DNA of 64,000 nt from Puffinus mauretanicus (lineage: Eukaryota; Chordata; Aves; Procellariiformes; Procellariidae), in assembly GCA_023333565.1 (NCBI GenBank), contig JAJKFH010000962.1, positions 248,001 to 312,000 on the forward strand, written 5' to 3'. The translations under genes and the position numbers were made by a program. The notes below the pieces were generated by a model. It did no database searches, was not told the origin of the DNA, and saw nothing but the letters and a program-made list of their open reading frames with translations. Position 1 is the stretch's first letter. Each line of letters begins with the position of its first letter. Positions 1-11,300 of the stretch are shown one piece after another.

Positions 1-2160
1 AATATTAAGAAACATTTATGGAAAAACCTTAAAAAATGGTATGTTTTGCCCATTTAAACTGCAGCCCAAGAAGCACCCATGATTTTAATTGTGTGAAATA
101 AACTTTGGGAAGCTGCAAACATGAAAAGCATATGAGGGAAAGGCAGAGGAGCAACAGCAGGGGCAGAGCTATTTGATTATAACACCTGGCCAACACTGCT
201 ATTTCTCAAGCTGTAGGATCCCAGCTCCCTTGAAAGCTTACACTGTGACAGGGCTGGGTTCCAGTTGTTAAAGCTTCTTTTCTACATCACAGTTTCAGAC
301 AGTTGCGCAAATGCACAGTTGTGGATCAGTAGTTGATAAAGCCTGGGAGACTGCAAGGCTTGATGTTCTCTTGAATGGGTACTTTCCACTCAGAACAGGA
401 AAGGAGGGTACTGATACTACCACTAAAAAAACCCACTGTTCTGCCAGCTTTCTTTTGTATCTTGTCATGGTTTCTGCTAGATTTCTCTCTAGCAGAGTGT
501 GAATTTCATCCAATTTATTCAGCGTGGACTAAGCAAAAATATGTGACTGCTTTATGCCTTGACTTCCATCTTTGCCACTGCTTGGACTGAAGCAGGTTTG
601 AATCTCAGACTACTAGTAAAGCACTTCTTCAAAAACAAGCCGTTAACCTGGCCCTTATCCACTGGAACAATTAAAAAGACCCAAATAGCTGATAAATTTT
701 TAGTAAGAGTGGAATTGGTAACATCTCAGTCTCACTTGTGTGACTTGAAGCAATTTCAGGGAGATGATTTTTAAGTGCCTTGTACGCTGGTGAAGTTGCA
801 CAGAGGAGCTCCCATGTGCTGGCTGCTTTGCATGAAGCACAACAAGGGTGTAATCTGTGTCAAGACTTGTACTTTCAAATAAGGATGCAGGAGATGGGGT
901 AATAGGCTGTGTCTTAGCTAGGACAAAAATTGCATCAAGTTCTTGTCCAGGTGGGGTCAGGCTTTTCCCCCTTTGTGCACAGATGGTTATACAGTAGCAG
1001 ATTCATTCAATGGTGTGCTTTGAGGTGGGATGAATATGTGGAGGGGGACAGAGGACAAGAGGATGACAGTATGACTCTTCCCAGCATAGTTACAGTCAGC
1101 ACAGAGCTGATCCACCCATCAGAGGAGACAGATCACGGTAGGCAAAGCATAAACTATATTAGTTTTTCACTTACACAGTTAGTATACAGTCTGTAGTTAG
1201 AGCTCAAGTCATGTCTCCTTGCAATGTGAAGACACGTGGAAGCATTTTACCAAACCTTGGGGACAATGTTTTTTTATCTTTCTTGTAATACGAATGCTTT
1301 ATCACTCAGAATTTGCACATTACCAGGAGACTTAATGAGACATGCCCAAACCCAGTGAACTGGGCAGCGTTCTAAGTTTCTGACTTGTGGAGGGTGGGGG
1401 TGAGATGTCCCTCCATCTCACAGCTATTTATCTGTGGAGATAGAGACAGCAGAAATTTGCCCCAGTGTTATGTTAATTTCGGTAGAATAAGTAGACACCA
1501 AAGTCATGTTAACATGATTATTGCTGTATAGCCATGAGCAGGTTAAACTGCTTGCAGCATCAAGCATAGAAACCTCAAGCCACATGCTTCTGTGCTTCCT
1601 TATGCTTAGGGGCGAGTTGAACACGGCCAAAGAATGTGGAGGCTCTGAGGGTCTGGTTCTGCTTCTAACAAGTGTAGCTTCCACAGCAGAGCAGGAGTTG
1701 ATGTCATTGCATGGACTTCAGTAGGAAGATCAAGCCCATATTTGTCTTACTACAGACCACAGCACATCTGACTTCCACTCCAAAGCCTAAAAGACACTGA
1801 GCTCCCTTACCATTAGTTACTCAGAGACAAGATGACTGCCATGGTATGGCTTCTTCTGGCTGCTGCTGCCCGAGATTGCTATCTGTGCAGCAATGACGGC
1901 TTGTAATACTTTCCTTTGAGCATGGCAACGAGGTGCACCTGAGTTGTGTTGAGCTTTGCCAAACTACATGTGTAGCCGGTTAACCCCAAATAACTTGCAA
2001 CTCCATTTTGCTTTCATCTCATGTTAGGCAGTGTTCCTCATGTCAGGGAGGATCTCCTTAGGTGGTATAGGGGCTTAGCATAGGGATCTTCGGATACCCG
2101 GTGGAGCTGCTAGTTAATATTGCAATGTGTTGTTTCTCTTCTGTCCCTCCTTTCCTGAAG
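1..2160 (+). other. IDUA intron 1 (partial)
   Basis: No coding homology seen. The short open frames here lack any recognisable motif. IDUA exon 1, with the signal peptide and the segment ending ...STGFC, is not recognisable, so this is read as the end of intron 1. Confidence 0.6.
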
Positions 2161-2301
2161 CCCTCCTTTACCTCACAGCCGTGCTGACCTATTTGACCTG
2201 AGCAAAGACCAAGAGATGAACCTTGCCTACATTTCTTCTGTTCCTCATGGCGGCATTGAACAAGTTCGAATTCACTGGTTACTGGAATTAGTTGCTCTCA
2301 G
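2161..2301 (+). CDS. IDUA: IDUA exon 2
   Basis: It encodes [11 protein letters not shown]...[12 protein letters not shown]...[10 protein letters not shown], aligned with human exon 2 (PPLPHSQADQY...). The acceptor is a pyrimidine-rich tract ending CTGAAG at 2160, and the donor is GTAAGC at 2302. The first base completes a codon from exon 1 and the last two bases start an Arg codon finished in exon 3. A second AG 12 codons downstream (after CCTCACAG) is ignored because the homology PPLPHS runs through it. Confidence 0.93.
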
Positions 2302-5300
2302 GTAAGCAAACACCTCAAGTCAAAATCTGGAAAAATGTCACACATTAAAGTGGTCCAACAGGTGCTCACTTTGATATTTATCTTGATATAATTGCAAGCT
2401 GGGCATGTCTTTGCTTCCGTGGAAGTCAGGTAAGTGCCAATGGAGGGGAATCAATTTGGGGGTGTATGAGATTAGGAAAGAGAGCTCGTATTGAGAAAGA
2501 TGGGGCTAACCTACATGCATTACATCCTAACAACAGGTTAAGGAACAGTTTAAGGTTTCCTTTCATCTGAAGAATCTTGTGGGTGTGCTGGTCAAGTTTT
2601 ACCAAGACCATCTGAGGTCATATGCTACTGTCATTCCATGTCTCTCCTGCAGCCATGTCCAGACCTCAGCATCTTGATTCCCAGTTGTACCGTGACCTCC
2701 AGAGAGGCCTAGGCTAGCAGAAATGGGTTTCATGGACCATTGCATGTACAAGGTTCTAGTGTAGCTTTTTTTAACTGGGTGCATCCTTTCTAAAATACTG
2801 CTTGGCACAACCTTGGAAGGAGGGCTCTAGAGGAGTCTCCAATGGTTCCTTAAGCAAGGAAGAGTTCTGCTTTGCAGTCAGGGCATCTACGCCCAGTGCA
2901 ATGGAGAGAGCTCTCAGCTGGATTCCAGGCAATGGTCATTCCGACTGTTTTCAAGACTCATACTGGGTGTTATCACTGCCATTCCTTCAGGTCCAGCAGA
3001 GTTTGGTCTTAGTGCAGTAACACCAGCAACTACTCAGTTCTGCGAAGAACTGCTGGGAGAAGGCAGACTTCCGAGAGTCAAGTTCCTGTCTGCATATCGG
3101 CTGTCCGCGTGTGTGCCTAGAGCGCCCGCTGGCTGTAGGTCTGCTTTTAACGTTCAGGTTGCAGTATTATGCTCTCTTTCCAGGTTAGATCAGTCTTTGG
3201 CGAAAGCTAGGAATGGAATGGAATAGAGTGATAGGCATAAATTCAGTCCATTCCTCACCAAAGCATTTCAGCTGGCAATACTGTTCCAAACAAGACTTCT
3301 CACCCATCCTGTTAATGTGCATTAGCCATTCTAAGTCCCTAGCGCTGAGGGACTAGAAAGATGGCTTACTTTTCTGTCTCTTTAATTTAGGAGACGTGAC
3401 ACAGCAAAAAAAGTCCCACGAAGATTAAAACAAGCCTGACTCATTGAGAGGTCCAAATGAAAGCTGCCACTATTTTATTACTACTTCTATCTTCCTTCCA
3501 CTTAACTTGGGAGTTTCTTTTTGCATCCTGAACCCACCTGTGCATTGCATCAAGTAACAAGTAGTGACAACTAAAACAGGGTGACTTTAGTTAATACCAG
3601 TTAATACCCTCTTCCAAAAGGATTCATATACATAATAGCATTTCTAGTTGTAGGGAAATACATGTCAGACTTTAGGAGGACAACGTTGGAATTCCTTGCT
3701 TTTCAAGTCCCATTTAACTCAGCTTAAACACACTCATACCAATACGCTCAGTGGAAAGAACCGAATACAAATGCCTAGAACAGGCGTGATTGGTCTGTGA
3801 GGAAAGACAAACCATAAAAACCCCATCAAAAGTTGTAATAGCCCTTAAAGTTCTGCCTAGTTCAGGCTGTTGCTGAGCTGAAAATATTTACAATCCATAT
3901 CATTACTGCATCTGCTGTCCCAGACACAGGAGGGTGGGAATTTACAAGTTGTAAGTTTGGGGAAGCAACAAGGGGAAGGAGAGCTCAGACTGGAAATGGG
4001 ATGTGAGCAGAGGAGTAGTGGGTTTCAGAGTATACATTAGGAACAGGGGAAGTTTTCTTCCTAGGTATTAGGGTGTGCTTGTGTATGTAGGTTTGTTTGG
4101 GAAGGTGTTCGGAGGTCCTGCACACAGATGAGTATTGCATCTGTACCCCAGAGCTGCCTCTATATGTTAGCCCATCTGTGAATATGGCTGGTAACACAGC
4201 TTCTCCCTTCCATCTTTCGCTGTGGAAGTTTCCCAGTAAACACCCTTTCCTGTGCTGTATCTCCCTGTCGTGGTTTAACCTGGCAGGCAGCCAAATACCA
4301 CGCAGCCGCTCACTCACTCCCCCCACCACCCCAGTGGGACAGGGAGAGAATCGGAAGGGTAAGAGTGAGAAAAACTCGTGGGTTGAGATAAAGACAGTTT
4401 AATAGAACAGAAAAGGGAAAAATAATGATAATAAATAATGATAGAATATACAAAATGAGTGATGCACAATGCAATTGCTCACCACCCGCGCTGACCGATA
4501 ACCAAGTAGCAATCGGTACTTCCTGGATCACGCCTACCGTTCATATACTGAGCATGACGTCACATGGTATGGAATACCCCATTAGCCAGCTGGGCTGGCT
4601 GTCCTGATTATGTTCCCTCCCATCTTGTGTACCTAGCTCAGTCAGTAGACATGGGAGCTGTCCTTGGGCTAGGAGGGAACTTAGCAACAACTGAAAACAT
4701 CAGTGTGTTATCAACATTCTCCTCATACTACATCCAAAACACAGCACTAGGAAGAAATTTAACCCTATCCCAGCCAAAACCAGGACAGTATCCACCCCTT
4801 ATTCCATACCATTTACGTTATGCTTAGGTCTCATATTTTTCTTTTTATATATACATATATATATACGCACACACAGATATCATTCGTTTAGTCTATGGAC
4901 TATCTCTTTAAAATGTCCATTGAGTTCATTTAGTCCACAACTTTGGGCTCCATCTGTCATAACAGTCTTTCAGGGCCAGAGAGATGGTGTGTGGTGTTGG
5001 GCTGTTGCATCCTGAAGCCAGTTCTCATTTCGGTACTGCTGCACTTGTTCAGTTCTATCATCGTTGCACTTTGCTCGGTTTCATCAGAGTTAGTTCATTC
5101 TTCGTTAATCTGGGTGATTTCACTGCTCTACCATTGATAGCAACCATAGAAATAATGGTATACAATATCATATAACAATTGACATCATAAAATTCAGTTC
5201 ATTGGCTATTTTCACCCAAAATCAAATCCCCTTGAGGTACACACCGGACTTGCCCATCCTTTCGCATCACCCACCAAGTGCACCCAGGTTCTTGAGCAAA

Positions 5301-8300
5301 AGCAATCCCACGGATGGGTTTTCCCTTGCCAGAGGCAGGAGTAACCCAGACTGTCTTCCCCAGCATATTTCTTATGTGCACAACAGGGACTTTATCTCCA
5401 TCTACAGTACGTAAGAGTCTTGATTGGGCAGGGCCAGCTCGATTAACAGACCCCCTAGTGTTGACTAACCAGGTGGCTTTTGCTAAATGTGTATCCCAAT
5501 GCTTGAATGTCCCACCACCCATTGCCCTCAGTGTTGTCTTTAGCAGCCCATTGTATCGTTCGATTTTCCCGGAGGCTGGTGCATGGTAGGGGATGTGATA
5601 GACCCACTCAATGCCATGCTCTTTGGCCCAGGTGTCTATGAGAGTGTTTCGGAAGTGAGTCCCGTTGTCTGACTCAATTCTTTCTGGAGTGCCATGTCGC
5701 CACAGGACTTGCTTTTCAAGGCCCAGGATGGTGTTCCGGGCGGTGGCATGGGGCACAGGGTATGTTTCTAGCCATCCGGTGGTTGCTTCCACCATGGTGA
5801 GCACATAGCGCTTGCCGTGCCGGGTTTGTGGGAGTGTGATATAATCAATCTGCCAGGCCTCCCCATATTTGTATTTCAACCATCATCCTCCATACCAAAG
5901 AGGCTTTACTCGCTTGGCTTGTTTGATTGCAGCGCATGTTTCACATTCATGGATAACCTGTGCAATAGCGTCCATGGTTAAGTCCACCCCTCGATCACGA
6001 GCCCATCTATACGTTGCATCTCTTCCTTGATGGCCTGATGCGTCATGGGCCCACCGAGCTATAAATAATTCACCCTTATGTTGCCAGTCCAGATCCACCT
6101 GAGCCACTTCAATCTTAGCAGCCTGGTCCACCTGTTGGTTGTTTTGATGTTCTTCAGTGGCCCGACTCTTGGGTACGTGAGCATCTACATGACGTACTTT
6201 TACAACCAAATTCTCTACCCGGGCAGCAATATCTTGCCACAATGCGGCAGCCCAGATGGGTTTACATCTGCGCTGCCAGTTGTTCTGCTTCCATTGCTGC
6301 AACCACCCCCACAGGGCATTTACCACCATCCATGAGTCAGTATAGAGGTAAAGTACTGGACATTTTTCTCGTTCAGCAATGTCCAAGGCCAGCTGGACGG
6401 CTTTCAGCTCTGCAAACTGACTCGATTCACCTTCTCCTTCAGCAGTTTCTGCAACTTGGCTTATAGGACTCCATACAGCAGCTTTCCACCTCCGATGCTT
6501 TCCCACAAGGCGACAGGACCCATCAGTGAACAGGGCATATTGCTTCTCATTTTCTGGTAGTTTATTATACAGTGGGGCTTCTTCAGCACGTGTCACCTCC
6601 TCCTCTGGGGATATTCCGAAATCTTTGCCTTCTGGCCAGTTCGTTATCACTTCCAAGATTCCTGGGCGACTGGGGTTTCCTATTCGGGCTCGTTGTGTGA
6701 TCAGTGCGACTCACTTACTCCATGTAGCATCGGTTGCATGATGCGTAGAGGGGACCCTCCCTTTGAACATCCAGCCCAGCACCGGCAGTCGGGGTGCCAG
6801 GAGGAGCTGTGCTTCAGTACCAACCACTTCCGAAGCAGCTCAAACCCCTTCATATGCTGCCAATATCTCCTTCTCAGTTGGAGTGTAGCGGGCCTCGGAT
6901 CCTCTGTATCCCTGACTCCAGAACCCTAAGGGTTGACCTCGAGTCTCCCCTGGTGCTTTCTGCCAGAGGCTCCAGGTAGGGCCATTCTCCCCGGCTGCGG
7001 TGTAGAGCACATTCTTTACATCTTGTCCTGCCCAGACTGGCCCAAGGGCTACTGCATGAACGATCTCCTGTTTAATTTGTTCAAAGGCTTGTCGTTGCTC
7101 AGGGCCCCATTTGAAGTCGTTCTTCTTCCGAGTCACTTGATAGAGGGGGCTTACAATCAGGCTGTAATCTGGAATATGCGTTCTCCAAAAGCCCACAACG
7201 CCTAAGAAAGCTTGTGTTTCCCTTTTGCTAGTTGGTGGGGACAAGGCTGTTATTTTGTTGATCACATCCATTGGGATCTGACGACGTCCATCTTGCCATT
7301 TTATTCCTAAAAACTGGATCTCCTGTGCAGGTCCCTTGACCTTCCTTTGTTTTATGGCAAAACCGGTCTTCAGAAGGATTTCAATTATTCTCTCCCCTTT
7401 CTCAAAAACTTCTTCTGCTGTGTTGCCCCACACAATGATGTCATCGATGTATTGCAGGTGTTCTGGAGCCTCACCCTGTTCCAGTGCGGTGTGGATCAGT
7501 CCATGGCAAATGGTAGGGCTGCGTTTCCACCCCTGGGGCAGTCGGTTCCAGGTGTACTGGATGCCCCTCCAAGTGAAAGCAAACTGTGGCCTGCACTCTG
7601 CCGCCAAAGGGATTGAGAAGAAGGCATTAGCAATGTCAATAGTGGCGTACCACTTGGCTGCCTTTGACTCCAGTTCGTATTGAAGTTCTAGCATGTCTGG
7701 CACGGCAGCACTCAGTGGTGGCGTGACTTCGTTCAGGCCACGGTAGTCTACTGTTAGCCTCCACTCTCCATTGGACTTACGCACTGGCCATATGGGACTG
7801 TTAAAGGGTGAGCGAGTCTTGCTGATCACTCCTTGGCTCTCCAGTCGACGAATCAGCTCATGGATAGGGATCGGGGAATCTCAGTTGGTGCGATATTGTC
7901 GCCGGTGCACTGTTGTGGTAGCGATTGGTACCTGTTGTTCTTCAACCCTCAACAACCTCACAACAGTAGAGTCCTCCGAGAGACCAGGCAAGGTGGACAG
8001 CTGTTTAGTTTCCTCTGTCTCCAGGGCAGCTATGCCAAAAGCCCACCGGTACCCTTTTGGGTCCTTGAAATACCCTCTCCTGAGGTAGTCTATGCCAAGG
8101 ATGCACGGAGCCTCTGGGCCAGTCACAATGGGGTGCTTCTGCCACTCATTCCCGGTTAGGCTCACTTCGGCCTCTAATACAGTTAATAGTGACACGGATA
8201 CAAAATGAGGATGGAACCTTTGATCTTTAGATGTATGTGCAGTTTCAGGAAAGGCGTTCAGTTTGTGAAACCTGTTCATGACGGTCCAGCTCTGTGCGAA

Positions 8301-11300
8301 CAGTGCCCCCAGACAGAGTAGAAGGGCTGAGGTAGTCTATGCCAAGGATGCACGGAGCCTCTGGGCCAGTCACAATGGGGTGCTTCTGCCACTCATTCCC
8401 GGTCAGGCTCACTTCGGCCTCCAATACAGTTAACTCTTGGGATCCCCCTGTCACTCCAGAAATACAAATGGGTTCTGCCCCTTTATAGCCTGATGGCATC
8501 AGGGTACACTGTGCACCAGTGTCTACGAGAGCCTTATACTCCTGTGGGTCTGATGTGCCAGGCCATCGAATCCACACAGTCCAGTAAACCCGGTTGTCCC
8601 TTTCCTCCACCTGGCTGGAGGCAGGGCCCCTCTAGTTCTGGTCATAGTATCCGCTTCTCACTTCTTGCAAACGTGAGTCAAGAATTCCTTCATTACAATC
8701 CAAAGTAAGATCAGCCCTTCTACTCTGTCTGGGGAACTGTTCACTGGAAACTGGACCGTCATGAGACAGGTTTTTCCTGAAAACTGGAGCAGCATTTTTC
8801 CTGAGAGAACCCCCTTGTGTGATTGTTTTTCCTTGCAACTCACATACATGTGCCTCTAGGGTCAAGGTAGGTTTTCCATCCCACTGCCTCATGTCCTCTC
8901 CGTGGTCACGCAGGTAAAACCACAGGGTGCCCCGTGGTGTGTACTTTCTATATCCTCTCTCTTGAGGAGAAAAACGCTGACTCTTAATGGCTGAGATACT
9001 GGTCCATACAGGTGGAGAATAGGACCTATCGTCTTCGAGTTGCTGGACCTTCCGGGACAGTTTCTCCACAACTGAGACAAGGGAGGAGGAGACACTTTCT
9101 TCATATTCCCGGAGATTGCTAACCAAGACATCCACCGTTGGTGCTTCTTCCTCTTTCCAGCACAGTACTGCCAACGAACTGGCAAACGACGCTGGTGCGC
9201 TCCGTACTAATTTCCGCCACATGGGTCGCGTGCACTGGACTTCATCTGGATCTTTGGGTGTTTGGTCATTGTCCAGGTCACTATAAACTACCTCCAGCAC
9301 GCCTAGTTCTCTCAGGTACTGGATACCTCTCTCCATAGTGGTCCATTTGCTTGGGCGATATATAACATCTTCCTTGAAGGGATACCTTTCCTTCACGCCT
9401 GACAGCAGTCACCTCCAGAGGCTGAGGACCTGTGTCCCTTTTCCAATTGCTTTGTCAATGCCTCCTTCCCTAGCAAGGGATCCCAGCTGTTTGGCTTCTT
9501 TCCCCTCTAATTCCAGGCTACTGGCCCCATTATCCCAGCATCGGAGCAGCCAGGTAACAATATGCTCACCTGGACGGCGGCTGAAATCTTTCCGCATATC
9601 TCGCAGCTCACTCAGGGGTAGGGATCGGGTGGTTTCTGTCTCGTTTATGAGTTCTTCCTCTTCCTCCTCCTCTCCTCTTTCATCATCCCTTTCTAAACAA
9701 CCTGATCTCTGCTTCCAAGATTTCCTCTTCTGTACAGGGGCAACGGATACCAGCAAGGGTTGGTCCTCTTGTTCAGCTGTAGTGCCTGTTGCTGGGGTTT
9801 GGGTAGCTGCAGTGCCTGTCCTGGGGCTTGGAATAACTGTAGTGCCTGTTGCTGGGGTTTGGGTAGCTGCAGTGCTTGTCATGGGGGTTGGAGTAACTGT
9901 AGTGCCTGTTGCAGGGGTTGGAGAAGCTACAGTGACCGTTGCCGGAGTTTGAATAGCCACAGGGGTTGTCGTGGGGTTTGAAGTAGCCACAGTGCCTGTC
10001 ATGGGGTTTTGAGTAGCTACCGTGTCTGTTGCCGGGGTTGATCTCCCGCTGCCCACCGCCTCTGAGACTCGCCGCTCCGCCCACCCCGACGAGGCACCGC
10101 CGTTTGCCCTTCCTCTTTTCTTGTTCCTGAGGGTTGATCTCTGGACAGTATTCCTGAATAGTTGTTTAACCCTAAACAAGGCCTGAACCACATTCAGGAG
10201 ACATAGCAATATGAACATGCTTGTTTGAACATCCCAAGGATATTCAAAATTCTCAGGGAATAGTGTGGACATCTTTGTGAAGAGGATAGAAGAAAAAGGA
10301 GTTTCTGACAATATGGAAGGGAAGATGAACAAGTGGGAGAAAGTGTCCCATCCTGTCTCCCCCTTAAATTCATTCTCCGAGGAGAAAAAAGTGCAATTAC
10401 TAATAATTTCTAAGAGGTGGTTCCCGATGTACAGAAATGACGGCAGTACCAAGTATAGATACCAGGTTAGACTTACGACCAATGATCTTATCACCTCATA
10501 AAACAGCAGCAAAATGATAATCTTGGCCCAGTTCCGACTGATGATAAACAGCACAAAAGGGAACACATACTGCAAGCAAGGTATTACATGACCCAACATT
10601 GAGAGCCAGCCCCACAACTTTGACAGCCAATACATCAACATTGTGACCAATCAATATAACGAATGCTTATAACAATTTTTCCTTAACACGCTTTGGTCAG
10701 ATCTATTGTTATCTCAACCCTTCGAGCCCCACATTGGGCGCCAAAAGGGACTGTCATGGTTTAACCTGGCAGGTAGCCAAATACCACGCAGCCGCTCACT
10801 CACTCCCCCCGCCCCCCCAGTGGGACAGGGAGAGAATCGGAAGGATAAGAGTGAGAAAAACTCGTGGGTTGAGATAAAGACAGTTTAATAGAACAGAAAA
10901 GGGAAAAATAATGATAATAAATAATGATAGAATACACAAAATGAGTGATACACAATACAATTGCTCACCACCCGCACTGACCGATAACCAAGTAGCGATC
11001 GGTACTTCCTGGATCACGCCTACTGTTCATATACTGAGCATGACGTCACATGGTATGGAATACCCCATTAGCCAGCTGGGCTGGCTGTCCTGATTATGTT
11101 CCCTCCCATCTTGTGTACCTAGCTCAGTCAGTAGGCACGGGAGCTGTCCTTGGGCTAGGAGGGAACTTAGCAACAACTGAAAACATCAATGTGTTATCAA
11201 CATTCTTCTCATATTAAATCCAAAACACAACACTAGGAAGAAATTTAACCCTATCCCAGCTGAAACCGGGACACTCCCTCTCTTACTGGGCTATGGGTTT

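Larger units (their letters stand above)
4266..11273 (-). mobile_element. Full-length endogenous retrovirus (ERVL-like), gag-pro-pol, no env
   Basis: A 7008-bp provirus in IDUA intron 2, transcribed on the minus strand (the same strand as SLC26A1). It is bounded by two 522-bp LTRs starting TG and ending CA and by the 5-bp target duplication CTCCC. In transcriptional order it has 5' LTR, an 8-nt gap, a Lys1,2-type primer binding site, gag, protease, reverse transcriptase, RNase H, integrase, about 400 bases without a gene, a polypurine tract and 3' LTR. No env is seen. The 5-bp duplication and absence of env fit ERVL/class III; I recognise the LTR as a family widespread in birds but cannot name it with certainty. 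The LTRs differ at about 21 of 522 positions by eye (about 4%). The coding region is interrupted by five TGA codons and one rearrangement, so the copy is not functional as it stands. Confidence 0.95.

Noticed and set aside
2173..2301. Shorter IDUA exon 2 using the AG in CCTCACAG
   Set aside because: The upstream bases continue the homology (PPLPHS) in frame from a pyrimidine-rich acceptor ending at 2160.
4097..4607. Plus-strand frames of 60-114 codons, repeated at 10706-11093
   Set aside because: They are LTR sequence read in the wrong direction, which is why they occur twice.
4788..5198. A possible envelope gene in the provirus
   Set aside because: The space is too short and no signal peptide, cleavage site or transmembrane frame is present.
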